A DNA stretch of 64,000 nt from Tuctoria greenei (lineage: Eukaryota; Streptophyta; Magnoliopsida; Poales; Poaceae), in contig JAYESD010000001.1 of NCBI GenBank assembly GCA_036927565.1, positions 281,739,560-281,803,559 on the forward strand. The letters are read 5' to 3'. The position numbers were made by a program, and so were the translations under genes. Positions within the stretch are counted from its first letter, which is position 1. Each line of letters begins with the position of its first letter. A model generated the notes under the pieces. The model saw nothing but the letters and a program-made list of their open reading frames with translations. It ran no database searches and had not been told where the DNA came from. Shown here one piece after another: positions 22,440 to 33,454 of this stretch.

Positions 22440-22802
22440 AGGGTGTGAAACCATCGTAAATAAGGGCATAACTGTCATAAATAACCTATTTACGATAGTT
22501 ATCGCTTATTTACGACGGTTTCTGGACGACGTTAAAAAACCTCATAAATAAAATTATTTACGACACTAACCGTCGTAAATATAGTTATTTACGAGGGCTG
22601 AACCGAGCCCTTGTGAATAAGTTCACCCTGCCACGTGGCGGGGCAGGAAACCTATTTACGACGGTACCCGTCGTAAATATATTTGAATTGTTTAGGTTGA
22701 TTCCCGACAACCATCGTAAATACGGTGTGCTTATTTACGATGGTTCGCGCACCGTTGTAAATGTTGTATGCTTATTTACGATAGTAACCATCGTAAATAA
22801 GT
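22440..22802. repeat. CACTA left subterminal repeats
   Basis: More than ten copies of TTTACGACGGT and variants (TTTACGATGGT, TTTACGAGGG) occur in both orientations. Many are in head-to-head pairs such as TATTTACGACGGTACC/CGTCGTAAATA (22652-22680) and ATTTACGATAGT/AACCATCGTAAAT (22774-22798). Such motifs are the binding sites of the TNPA-type protein in En/Spm elements. Confidence 0.88.
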
Positions 22803-23149
22803 TTTGCAATTTTTTTTTAAAAAAAAAAACAGAAAACATTGCCCTGGCTTTGAGGCCAGCCCTGGCGCCATGGCTAGCTCACACATGCATTAACATATAT
22901 ATGACATGCATTAACATATACCACATGCATTGAAACAAAAGTATATCACAAGTCCAAAACAAGCATTTACATGAAACAAATTACGCACTACCCCGTCTGC
23001 TAGTTTCAGAACCTGGGAACTCATCATGGAGCCGCCCTTGTGCTCCTGATACGTTTGGTGATGGAGTGCGAGCCTTCGTCCTCGATGCGTATCATGTATA
23101 AGTATAGTTAGTTCATATAATAGTTGAATTAAGCAAGTTGAACTAGTTT

Positions 23150-23340
23150 TGATATATTTGAGAAAGTTTAGCTGGAATTTGAGTGAGTTTATCTAGAATT
23201 GAGCAACTTTACCTAAGTTTAGTTGGATTTCAGCTAGTTTAGCTAGAATTGAGCAACTTTAACTAAGTTTAGTTAGATTTCAGCAAGTTTAGCTAGAAAT
23301 GAGTTGGTTTAACTAGATTGGAGCAAGTTTATCTATGGTT
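23150..23340. repeat. AT-rich minisatellite, unit about 50 bp
   Basis: Three to four degenerate units containing GTTTAGCTAGAATTGAGCAA and AAGTTTAGTTAGATTTCAGC. It lies in an intron or the 3' untranslated part of the second CACTA gene. Confidence 0.75.
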
Positions 23341-24347
23341 ACTTAGAATGTACCTGAGCTCCTAGAGTAGGCTACTGTGGCGACTCTTGCTCAAATACTG
23401 GTGGCTCCCATCGTGGAAGGATAGCCTGATGTCCAGCCATTATAGCCTGCAATCACAAAGCATTAGCACATATTTCTTTCATAAATCTTAAAAGAAAATT
23501 AATGAAAATCACTTACCGCCATCGCCGTATGAAACTCCATCATATACTAGATTAGGTAATCGTCCCTATGCATGGCGGTTGCAGCATTGCGGTCTTGCCT
23601 CTCCCTCTCTAACTGGAGCTTCTCCTGTGTCCTGCAGAGCTCATCCTGGACACTCTGGAGCACCAGGTGGGTGGCCCGGCTGCTATATTGTCTGGAGGAT
23701 GAGCCACTAGACGAGGAGGGACGCGCCTACCTGGAGTCAACCACTCCTTATAACATGCCCAACCTACATAAACAAGAAAGTTTATTACATTTGAGTTGAC
23801 CACTCCAACAAATTCGTACATTGTAATTCCAAAAGAATATAACTCACCGGTCGTGAGGTTTTGTGCCTCTGCTAAGCCAGGCGGCTTGGGGAACGATTGG
23901 TCCGCTCTACCAATCGAAGTCATTGTCATGCAGCCTCTTGGCCTCCTACCCATACTTGGCCTATAAATAACAAAACAAAAGAATGTTAGCCAAATTGATT
24001 AAAAGAATTCAATACGAGTGAAAAATCAACGCACCATTGCCTCCGTCGCCGCCTGAAAACACAGTTGGTCAGGCTGTGAAGGATCACCTCCTTTGTGACC
24101 CCTCTTCCACACTTCAATCGGTGCGAACTCATGACCAGTTTCACGCTCCTGTGGGTACACGTGTTAGCACAATGAATATATGAAATATAAAAAACATAAT
24201 ACATAGGTACACTTACAATGCGTTATTTTCACAAGTACCCGTTCGCAACAAAAAAGTGTGACAGGTCTATCCCTCTGTTGTCTCGACAGCTGCGAGAGAG
24301 GTTTTGGAAATCCTCGCTTGCCCACTTCAAGCAGAGGGCCTGGTACG

Positions 24348-25564
24348 TGTTGGTATTTCTTAACACCACAGAGTTATCCGCAAGTGCACGGAAATACCGT
24401 TGTAGCACTTCCCCTTAAAGAGTATTCCCAAGGGTATCTAATCCGAAGAACGTGTGTGCTAATCTTTCGAACTAGCTCACCCAAGGACACAAAGTTGTTT
24501 AGTAGGCAAGGGACAGAGGGGAATTCAAAGTATTGATCCTAATTCAAGGTAGTTTGCAGTAGATGCTTTCTTCAGGAACGGGCTTACTCTGAGCAATACT
24601 AGGACGACTCCCGCTAAGAGCCTATGGCATAGCCGAACGTGGAGGATTACGAAGGACAGATAGGGGTGTCACCACCTATTGCCTACCTCTTCAATCTGTG
24701 GGTCTACGAGATATCCACTGATGATTTATAACCTAAGCACCATGCTTACGTTCTAAATCACTACTCTAGTTGTTTCGAACACAAAGCTACAACTAGAGCC
24801 TCTAATGAATTAAAGCAGTGAATCCACAAGTAACTACTTGTGCAAACTAATAAGGATAAAATATCAAACTTGTATTGAATTCACAAAGGCTTACTTGATT
24901 GAGTAAAACTTTTGTAGGGGTACAAGTGTAGAAGAGGGACTTGACAAGCCCAAGCCTCCTTCCTCTAGACTCTTCACCACACTCTCCTTCTACTTTGGTA
25001 GCCTCTAGGACTACTCTAAACCTTTGGAGTGTAGCACTATTCTCAACTTTTGGTGTGTGTGAGAAGTGAGGTGAGGGGGTCTGTTTATAGGTGGAGAAGG
25101 GTCGGTTCCCGCCACAATTAACGCGTGAATCAGTCACCATTGACTCCAGGGAGTCGGGGGGAGCCAACACGTGTAATTTGACCGAGTTTGGCGCCAGGAA
25201 GAGGTCGGTCGAACCCCTGGTTCGGCCGACCTGGTCAAGGCTCCCCTCGGGGAGTGCTTCCTCCAGGTGGGCCCCCTTTATATATATGGGTGCAACACCG
25301 TTGGATCTCTTCGTATTCTTCTGTTTGTGGGCCATTTGCTCCATGTGTTGCCACGTGTCATCGTCTGATTCGTTGAAATCCATTTTCATGGATTCATACC
25401 TGCATGTTTTGGTATTTTGGGTAATAATTCACTTGCATACAAATAGACACCAACACTTGTGGAATTGGGTTAGTGTATAACCCTACCACTATGTTTTGTG
25501 TTTCTTTTATGCACATTATGAGGTGAATTGACGGTCGAAATGTGGTACTTAAGGACCGTCAACA
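24348..25564 (-). mobile_element. Solo LTR of Athila-like family inside the CACTA
   Basis: 1217 bp, reading on the minus strand from TGTTGACGGTCCTTAAGTAC to AGAAATACCAACA. It is flanked by GTACG (24343-24347) and GTATG (25565-25569), a 5-bp duplication with one mismatch. It interrupts the second CACTA gene between CVQRREG and ALCLKWASED. It is shorter than the 1550-bp subfamily and somewhat diverged. It carries the GGTTCGGCCGACC palindrome-like block (25219-25231). The antisense 180-codon ORF within it is LTR sequence. Confidence 0.85.
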
Positions 25565-26048
25565 GTATGCCTCTGGTCGTCCCTCTGGCCACTACACTCC
25601 TTCACGACGCTGCACACAATTATTATTAAGTGAAAGCACTTGTAACATAATTAGATAATGCAAAAAAATAAAATTGACGATTTACCTCCATATACTCCTC
25701 CGCAGTCAGGTATGTGGAAGACATCTCTGTGAACTGGCCCGGCTCTCGCGTCTCCCTGAACTGGCGTGCCTCTCGCTCCTCCAGATGTAGCTTTAAGTAT
25801 TTGTTTGTAGCTTGAGTCCAGGCACTCAAAGGGGATTGCATCAGGATCTTCTTGGCATTATTGTGGAAGACTATCCTAGCATGGTCCACATCGCCCTCGT
25901 TCTCCAAATGGTACCGTGCCTTACATAACAAATTTGTAAGTAATTGTATAAACAGTATCATTGACTTCTATTAAAGTAGTTTATTTGATACGTACCATGA
26001 AGTCAAACCACACAGCCTCCTGGTGGTTGTTGTGTACCACGTGCGCAG

Positions 26049-27598
26049 TGTTGACAGTTGTTATATACCAATTTCACCCGTCAATGTAACTCGATTATGT
26101 GAAGGAAATATCATTTCTTGCACACATCACCTTTCTATTTAACCTATTTCCTCTTGTCCTTGGAGAAAGTAGTACATGTAGGGATTTTATACAGAATTGA
26201 AGTGAAACAAGGAGATGGATCCTATAAAATATCATTCCAGCCAATCAAGCGACGACATGTGGCACCACATGGATCAAATGGCCCACAAACAAAAGTATCT
26301 GAGGCCATCCAATGGTGTAGCACCAATATCAGTCAATGGGACCCACCTCGCAGAGACCTGGAGAAAGCACAGCCCCAACGGGGCTAAGACCAGATCGGTC
26401 AACCTCCCTAGTTAGTCAACTAGGGAGTGGCACCAAACCCGGTCAAATTCCACGTGTTGGCTCCTCTCGGCTTGAAGAAGTCATGGATGACTGATTCACA
26501 CACTTTTGGTGGCAGGAATTGACCATTCTCCAGGCTATAAATAGGACTCCTCACGCCTCACTTCAACACACACTACTTGAGTATTCATCCATTGTATCCA
26601 CTACTCTCCATAGGTTTAGAGGAGTAGAGGCTGTATAGAGGGGAGTCTCTAGTCCATAGTCCAAGTAGGAGAGGAGTAGAAGGAGTATCTTCCCAATTCC
26701 TAATTTGGAAAGGTATGGCTCTTATATTCCTAATTGTAATTGTGACTTTATTCTTATAAAGATGTTATCTTTAGTCTTCTATTGTTCATATACATGGATG
26801 AAGTGTTTCTTGTTTGATTGTGGATTCTATGTATGTGGTAGGAATAGTATTTATGAATATGCTATACCATTGTCATTATATCATCATAAAGACTACAAAC
26901 CTCCACTATAGTCAAATTAGCTATGACATGGTTATGTTAACATGAATCACTTATGCTATGAATTAACATTGGTTCAACGATGATTTAGTTCATTGCTTTA
27001 GGATGGCTTGTGCCTAGGCTCTTAAGTTAATTACTTAATATGCTAGCATGGTGCTAGGATAGAGAGTAGCGTTGAATGTCTCGTAGACCCACGGATTGAA
27101 GAGGTAGGCAGTAGGTGGTGACAGTCCTATCTGTCCTTTGTAATCCTCCACGTTCGACTATGCCACAAGCTCTTGGCGGAACTCGTCCTAGTATCGCTAG
27201 GGGTAAACCTGTGCTCGATGTGTTAATCCACTTAGCATGAGAATTCATAATTGACATGATCATTAGTAACTACTTTCAGCTATGTATATGTACATTAGAA
27301 GCATAGTAGGAGTCTCTACCTAACCCTTAGCCTACTCCCTCTTGACCTCATCTAACCCCCTTAGGATAGAATGCTCTTGTGTGTGTCACACTACCTCAAA
27401 TTATCATTTATCCATCCTTGCTAGAACCATATCTAGACTAACCTAGCCTCTCCACTTGATGATTGTTTTACTTCCATCTAGCCTTTCTTTGGGAGAATAT
27501 AAATAACACCCTTTGGGAATACTCTTAGAGGGGAAATGCTACATCGATAGTTTCTGTGCGCTTGCGGATATATATGTATAATCTAAAATCTAATAACA
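26049..27598 (+). mobile_element. Athila-family LTR inside the CACTA
   Basis: 1550 bp, from TGTTGACAGTTGTTATATACC to TCTAATAACA. It matches the host Athila LTR in length and order: TATA block near 26535, CTAGCATGGTGCTAGGAT near 27042, and AAATGCTACATCGATAG near 27535. The flanks CGCAG (26044-26048) and AGCAT (27599-27603) do not match. The sequence after it, CATTTCTGTCACCACTGCTAGAG, resembles the Athila PBS region, so it may be a 5' LTR with a truncated internal part rather than a clean solo LTR. Confidence 0.8.
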
Positions 27599-28629
27599 AG
27601 CATTTCTGTCACCACTGCTAGAGATGAATTGTTAGTAGTGCATAGGAACTGTAAACAAGCAGTCGTCGCATAATTGCCCCATGATGACGCGGCGACACCG
27701 TTCATTACACCTGGGTAGTGGAAACGGTTGAGACTGCCAAGGACACGGTTGACCTGTCTATGCCTTCCTTGACCCGAGAAGGATTCATCGTACTAACCCC
27801 TGAAATAGAATTATCAATCATTAGATTTTTATATATAAGACTAAAACAATGTAAATTAAAGTGTTAGAGATTTACTTACATACAGCCGACCGGTCGAATA
27901 ACTATCTTGTCCTTTGGGTTTGCTACAGCGGGAGGAGGAGGCACGAAGTGACCACTCCTAGTCCGACGCACTCGAGGAGGCTCGACATTAGGTGACCCCA
28001 AAGAGTGGTCACCTGAGTAACCTGGCTCGCTACGCGACCACAAAGTTGGCTCCGAGGGGTGGTCAGCCACTGGTGGCTGATGTGGACCCCTCGCCTCAGA
28101 GTCGGGTGAAGAGTCATCTTGAAAATTTAATATAGATGAATATAATGCTTATGCGATATAGACCTTAAGATAATTGATGAAAATAATAGTTACCTCTGAA
28201 GACCACTCTGGTAAGTGGCTCAACAATGCGGCTCGTCTAACACCACTCAATTGACTGTCGTGAAAGACCTCGCTGGTGGGAAGAAAACCCTTCACCGGCT
28301 TCTTTCCCTTTCCCTTTCCCCTACTCGACAACATCCTATTATAGGAACAGTTGATAATGAATTTAAATAAAAATAAATAAGTTAATAGAAGAGATAAAAG
28401 AAATGTTACTTGAAACTAGTTTCAAAATTCATTAGTATCACAACCATGTGTTCTACTTCTTAAGCCAGACCACTGATCTTCTGTCATGAGTGCTTGTCAT
28501 TTTCATTTTTGCATCTTATGAGTCTCTACATCTTGAGAATCTCCAACTAATTCATCGAGTTCTAGACCAGGCTTGATGTCAAATTGGTCTGATAACTCTT
28601 CTTCTTGGTAAACCTCATCAATCTCACTG

Positions 28630-29204
28630 TTCAACAACAACGGAGCATCATGGTACCCATATCATCTAGTGTATGTAACCGTTCATGATAATTCACCTTT
28701 TGTACAACCCACCAAGCACTTAGCCTTTCGCACAAATACTTTAGATAATACACTTGGTCGACTTGGTATGCAAGGACGAATGTGTCACAACCTTGCAGTA
28801 GTTCTTTGTGTTTCACTTCGACCATGCCAAATTAATTTTCTCGAGTTCCTTTATTGTTATCAAACCAATCGCAATCGAAAAAGACTACTTTGAGCACCTT
28901 ATTCCCGGCAAAAGTGAATTCAAGGATTTTTTAATGATTACATAATAATTAAATACCCGCCGAGCTGTATTCACAACTTCAGTATTGCATGTTGCTGAGA
29001 GAGGATGAAGATATTCAAATTTAGTTGAACGAAATTGGAACCCGTTGACATCATATCGACCTTAGATTCTAACTTTAAATGATTCATAGGACAGTTGACG
29101 CAAGTCCTCATGGACACCTGCATCTTTTTTGCACTGTCCAAAATATAGAAGTTAGAAGAAATTTTTGCAAAATAATCATTCTCCATAAAATGAAAGAGAG
29201 ACAA
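28630..29204 (-). pseudogene. DUF4216-like part of the CACTA transposase gene
   Basis: The minus-strand reading contains LEFTFAGNKVLKVVFFDCDW, FDNNKGTREN, a stop, FGMVEVKHKELLQGCDTFVL and AYQVDQVYYLKYLCER (28920-28700), then WWVVQKVNYHERLHTLDD. The CDWFD, ADQV-like and W-VV spacing is the C-terminal domain (DUF4216) of plant TNP2-type transposases. It lies downstream of the DUF4218 part, as expected for one long transposase gene with introns. At least one in-frame stop is visible. Confidence 0.72.
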
Positions 29205-29409
29205 GAAATGGTTACATGATCACAAAACTAGGTTTCGAAGTTAGGTCCTCCATTTATTCCCCTACGTCGCATCTTTAGTACTCGAGTGCTTATAGGTTGA
29301 TGCTTATGCTTCCAACTTTCTTGGTGAAACAAACTACATAAGGAGAAAACAGGATGATTAGTATCTACGCTGACATGTGTGCTTATTAGTATAGATAGTG
29401 AACAAAAAC

Positions 29410-31899
29410 TTACTTAAAATATTTGTCCATCCCTTCTATATTAGCGTACATGTAAAGCATAGCAACTGTCTTTTCTTCTGGTGTAGCATCGTAGCTAGTG
29501 CTACTACCAACGGTGGTTCCACTCGTTCGAGAAATGGAGAGCTCGCTACAAGGGGGTTCTTCATTCACATTGTACTGCAATGTTGGAGCATTAACATTGT
29601 CTTCCTCTGCAAAGTAAACACTTGAAAAATATCCTATCTCCTGAACTGTAAATGTTTCAGCGATGCATCCTTCAACCCTTGACCTATTGTGAACCATTGT
29701 TTCAGACATCTGATTGCTCTTTCAATGTGGTACATCCAACTGTATTGAATGGGGCTGCCTACTTTAGCTTCATACGGAAGATGGATTAGGAGGTGTTGCA
29801 TTGGGTTGAAGAACCCTGGAGGGAAAAATTCCATATTACATAACAACACAGGTACCTCCATTTCCAACTTACCCATCATCTCCTTTGTGATCTCTTTAGC
29901 ACAAAGCTGTCTATAAAAATTTCTAAGCTCAGCTAACACCTTCCAGACTGCATCATCAAGATAGCCCAAAAACATTACCGGCAGAAGTCTTTCCATAATT
30001 ATGTGATAATCATGACTTTTCAACCTAGTGAGTTTTCCTGTCTTAACATTCACAGCCCGTCTCAGGCTAGCAGCATAACCGTCTGGGAATTTCAACTTTT
30101 TTAACCATTGAAAGACTTCTTTCTTGTCTTTAGGTCTAACACAGAAAGATGTGCGGGTTTTACCATCATTTTAAGTGAGCTCAAGACTTGGACAGTTACA
30201 AATTTCTGTCAAATCCTTTCAAGCCTTTAGATTGTCTTTTGTTTTGCCCATCATATCCAAGCATGTGCTTACAATGCACTTGGCGAGGATACGCTCCTGG
30301 TGCATGACATCAATGTTGTGCATTAGAATTAAGGACTTCACAAACGGTAGCTCCCATAATGCACATACATGAGTCCAATTGTGATCCTCTCTGTAACCAA
30401 CAAAATATCCAGGACAATTTTTGTCTGGTACAAGTTTGTATAACATTGCAAAAATCTCTGACCCGCTCAAACGCTACGGTGGTCCTTTTGTGACAACTGT
30501 GCCCTTTCTGAAAGCATTTTTCTGTTGCCTAAAAATGTGATTCTTAGGTAACCAACGTCTATGACAATCAAAGTAACTTATCTTGCCACCATGACTGAGG
30601 AAAAAACATTCAATGTCTGCAGCACAGATCGGACAAGTCAAACGACTATGAGTGCTCCAGCCAGAAAACATATCGCGTGCAGGAAAATCATGAACAAACC
30701 ACAGGTATGCAGCTCGAAGGTTGAATTTCTTTTATTTGTAACAGTCATACGCTTTGATTCCTCTCCATAACATTTTCAACTCTTCAATCAACGGCTTCAA
30801 CATCACGTTGAGTTGTGAACCAGGATGATATGGTTTAGGTACGATGAGGCAAATAAACATAAACTCATACTTAATACAGAAATATGGTGGAAAACTGTAC
30901 AAAATAACAAACACGGGCCACCATGAGTATGGTGTGGCATTTGTATTGAATGGTGAGAAGCCATATGTCGCCAACTCGATGCAGATGTTTCTTGCATCTT
31001 TGGCGAAATCTGGATCGAAGCGGTCCAACGCCTTCCATGCCTCACTGTTAGACGGGTGCACCATGACTTCAATGTCGTTATCACCAACACCTTCTTTGTA
31101 CCATCGCATATGTCTTGCAGTTCTTTTGGAGAGAAACAAGCGCTTCAACCGAGGTGTGATAGGCAAGTAACGAAGCTGCTTATGTGCCACTTTAGTCTGT
31201 ACACACTCACCTTCATCATTATCAACTTCGATGAACCTCGACTTACCACATTGTAAGCACTTCTTCTCGTCAACATACTCTTTCCAAACAAAGCATGATG
31301 TCTGGGCACATATCAATCTTCTCATATTTAATACCAAGACGAGAAATCAATTTCTTGGATTGGTACATATCTTTTGACACTTTATGAGGTTGTGAAATGA
31401 TATCGCTGGTCAATTTGATAAGATCATTGTAACAATTATTGGAGAAGAAATATTTAGTCTTAATTGACATAAGTCTGTTGATGAAACTAAGAAGAGTCAC
31501 TTTTGTGTGTTCATGAAGTGGATGTTCTGAATCTTTCAAAAACTTGAAGAACATTTCAACTTCTTCTATACGAGCATACTCTGTCAACTCAAGATTTATG
31601 GCTTCAAGCATCTCGTCCATCATATCAACATGTGTGCTATCAGACACCGCTTCTTCTTCAATTGATTGAGAATGTGTCTCACCGTGAAAGTACCAGATCA
31701 CATAATTTTGCATGAAACCATTTCGACACACGTGAAATGTCAAAGTCACTTTGTCGAAAAACTTTGCATTTTGGCATTTCATACATGAGCACCGCACCTT
31801 ATTGTTGTTGAACAATGAAAAAGCTTGTTCTATAAAAGAATTTGTCTTGTTGAACCACTCATTTAAGTGTTGCCCATTCTTTTTCCAACCAGAGTACAA
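29410..31899 (-). pseudogene. CACTA TNP2-type transposase, degenerate
   Basis: The catalytic protein of CACTA elements cuts at the terminal repeats. From the minus-strand start at 31899: a transposase-associated N-terminal domain (MYSGWKKNGQHLNEW, then CSCMKCQNAKF and WYFHGE), a KKCLQCGKSRF zinc-type motif after a frameshift near 31300, and the TNP2 core (HMRWYKEGV, HPSNSEAWKALDRFDPDFA, then PYHPGSQLNVMLKPLIEEL). It continues AYDCYK, a stop near 30732, KKFNLRAAYLWFVHDFPARD, and CPICAADIECFFLSHGGKIS. Next come WTHVCALWELPFVKSLILMH with HNIDVMH (30370-30310), then DUF4218 (DYHIIMERLLPVMF, FFPPGFFNPMQHLLIHLPYE, YSWMYHIERAIRCLK, 30020-29700). A further frameshift is near 29690. The order is complete, but there are three or more stops and two frameshifts. 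Confidence 0.88.
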
Positions 31900-32023
31900 C
31901 CAAGAGCAGTCTTCACCAATAATTCAGGTTATACCTTCAAAGCAGACACATCATTATTAGTTCATTTTTTAGTGTATGTCACAACCCCTAGAACTAGGCT
32001 GATAGGTCATAAACCCACCCAAT

Positions 32024-32214
32024 AGTGACTGAGGGAACATGCTTATGACGAGACACGGAGTCTGAATCTAGACGAAATTTTGGCAGCATAACCCCGCCAT
32101 TCTCCACTGCACGCCCAAAAATGGTGCAGTAGAGAACAACAGGGTTATGCTGTCGAAATCACGTCTAGATCCAGACCCCATACCTAGCTCGTCATAAGCA
32201 CGTCCTCGGTCACT
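32024..32214. repeat. Long imperfect hairpin (191 bp) in the CACTA 5' region
   Basis: The left arm (32024-32094, starting AGTGACTGAGGGAACATGCT) pairs with the right arm (32141-32214, reverse-complement start AGTGACCGAGGACGTGCTTA) with scattered mismatches and small bulges. The space between them folds further: TCTCCACTGCAC (32101-32112) against GTGCAGTAGAGA (32124-32135). Nearly the whole segment is self-complementary. It lies upstream of the transposase start (31899) and would be transcribed with it. Confidence 0.8.
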
Positions 32215-32225
32215 CTCAGGCTGTC

Positions 32226-32835
32226 CAAAAAACAAACAATTTTGAACCTGCACAACTCACATGCCTATCGCATGTGAAACGTGCAGATTCGAAATGGGTA
32301 ATCAATTTCTATAGGTTATGTTAAACAGATTCATTTTCCAATCATTTCCGAGAGAGAAAAGAACGACAAAGAAGGGGGAAGTTGGTCAGAGTTGAAAGTT
32401 CCTGCTAGTCTGGTTGCACTGTCCATGTGTGTGTGCTCATTGATGTCCTGATTCTCACTGACCGTCATCGTGCTCGTCTTGACCCATTTATGGGTGTCGT
32501 GTTGTGCAGGGTCAGGTTGTGCCATGATGGACCAGCTCAAGACCCGTTTATATACGTATAGTATTAAACAATCACAAACATTAAACAAAAATAAAACAAT
32601 TACATACTCGTTAAATAATTAAAGAACTAATTAAAAAATTTACAACTAATTAAATAATTAACAAACTAATTCAAAAACTAAAAAAATAAACAATTAACAA
32701 ACTAATTCAACAACTAACAACTAGTTAAGCAATTTGACAAGCAAAGTAAACTACCAAAAAATATATTAAACCTAAACATATTAATAACCTAAAAAAAAGT
32801 TAACTACTTAAAAAACCAACCTAAGCAATTAACAA
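32226..32835. other. CACTA 5' leader, AT-rich, no gene seen
   Basis: Between the hairpin and the GC-rich block no conserved coding sequence is visible. 32590-32830 is a run of degenerate AACAAACTAATTAAA-type repeats. Confidence 0.55.
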
Positions 32836-32837
32836 CA

Positions 32838-33165
32838 TTGAAGAGGGCGCTGGAGGCGTCCAGCGGCAGGGCATCGAAGGAGGCAGTTGGGCGGGGGGCA
32901 GCAAGAGGCGACGAGAGGAGGCGGGCAGGCGGGAGGCGGCAGCGGCGGCAGGAGGAGGCGATCGGGTGGGAGACGGCGGGCAGCAGCGTGAGAAGGCGGG
33001 CGGGCGGGCGGGAGGCGGCGGGCGGCAGCGGGAGGAGGTGGGCGGTCAGTTGGCGGCAGCGGCGGGAGGTGGCTGGCAGGCGGGATGTGGTGGTGGGAGG
33101 TGGCAGCGGCAGCGGGTAGGAGGGAAAAGTGAAAAGGCACGCAGAAAGGGAGCAAAACTGCTCCC
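32838..33165. promoter_or_regulatory. GC-rich block near the CACTA 5' end
   Basis: Strongly purine-skewed GGCGGCAGCGG/GGGCGGGCGGGCGG repeats. G-tracts at 32995-33015 could form a quadruplex. CACTA 5' ends commonly carry a GC-rich, often methylated promoter-proximal region. The overlapping ORFs in five frames reflect composition. Confidence 0.55.
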
Positions 33166-33190
33166 CTGCCATGCGCGACAGGTTTTTATT

Positions 33191-33240
33191 AATCTCTTTG
33201 TTTATGGCGGTTCCAAGAAAATGTCATAAACAAAGAGATT
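33191..33240. repeat. 16-bp inverted repeat in the CACTA right subterminal region
   Basis: AATCTCTTTGTTTATG (33191-33206) and CATAAACAAAGAGATT (33225-33240) are perfect reverse complements with an 18-bp loop. Confidence 0.9.
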
Positions 33241-33420
33241 TGTTTACGATGGTTAGGTCAACTGTCGTAAATAGTCCACGTATTTACGATGTTACAGTTG
33301 TTAATAATTTTATTTACGAGGGTTCCCTTTAACCTTCGTAAACAGTCGACTTATTTATGATGGTTATTTTTAATCATCGTTGATAATTGTATTAACAACA
33401 GCACCGTCGTAAAAAAAAAA
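33240..33420. repeat. CACTA right subterminal repeats
   Basis: Several copies of TTTACGATGGTT, TATTTACGATG, TTTACGAGGGTT and GTCGTAAA in both orientations, mirroring the left end. Confidence 0.85.
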
Positions 33421-33443
33421 TCCCCCCTTGTTAATTGATGAGT

Positions 33444-33454
33444 TTCCTGTAGTG
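33444..33454 (-). repeat. CACTA terminal inverted repeat, right
   Basis: TTCCTGTAGTG, the reverse complement of the left CACTACAGGAA, followed by CCC. Confidence 0.95.

Larger units (their letters stand above)
23380..28334 (-). pseudogene. CACTA second gene, Ptta/En/Spm-type transposase (TNPA-like), interrupted
   Basis: From the minus-strand start at 28334 the product begins MLSSRGKGKGKKPVKGF. A plausible intron (donor GTAACT, acceptor TTTCAAG) spans about 28122-28193. It continues through a Pro/Ser-rich part (28120-27880) and segments near 27800-27600. After the LTR at 26049-27598 it resumes as AHVVHNNHQEAVWFDFM, then a basic stretch (RYHLENEGD...HARIVFHNNAKK, 25920-25800). After the second LTR comes LCLKWASEDFQNLSRSCRDN (about 24340-24280), then GGDPSQPDQLCFQAATEA, and a coiled tail QEKLQLERERQDRNAATAMH (23640-23570). 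The KWAS...SR...NR and DP...LC.QATE patterns match plant Ptta/En/Spm transposases. Stops and the two LTRs make it non-functional. Confidence 0.72.
22414..33454 (-). mobile_element. CACTA (En/Spm) DNA transposon, defective
   Basis: The element is bounded by terminal inverted repeats CACTACAGGAA (22414-22424) and TTCCTGTAGTG (33444-33454). A 3-bp target duplication CCC (22411-22413, 33455-33457) restores CTACCCCTCACTT as seen in the intact 5' LTR at about 996. Subterminal ACGACGGT/ACGATGGT repeats lie at both ends. On the minus strand it encodes a TNP2-type transposase first and a Ptta/En/Spm-type protein second, the standard CACTA order. Two Athila-family LTRs (24348-25564 and 26049-27598) are inserted. 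Both genes carry stops, so the copy cannot be autonomous. Without insertions it would be about 8.3 kb. Confidence 0.93.

Noticed and set aside
24847..25389. 180-codon minus-strand ORF
   Set aside because: Lies within the solo LTR 24348-25564; the corresponding parts of other family LTRs carry only short frames.
32804..33229. Overlapping GC-rich ORFs on both strands (Pro/Ala/Arg or Gly/Arg-rich)
   Set aside because: Open frames are caused by GGCGGCAGC-type composition; no domain or start context supports a gene.
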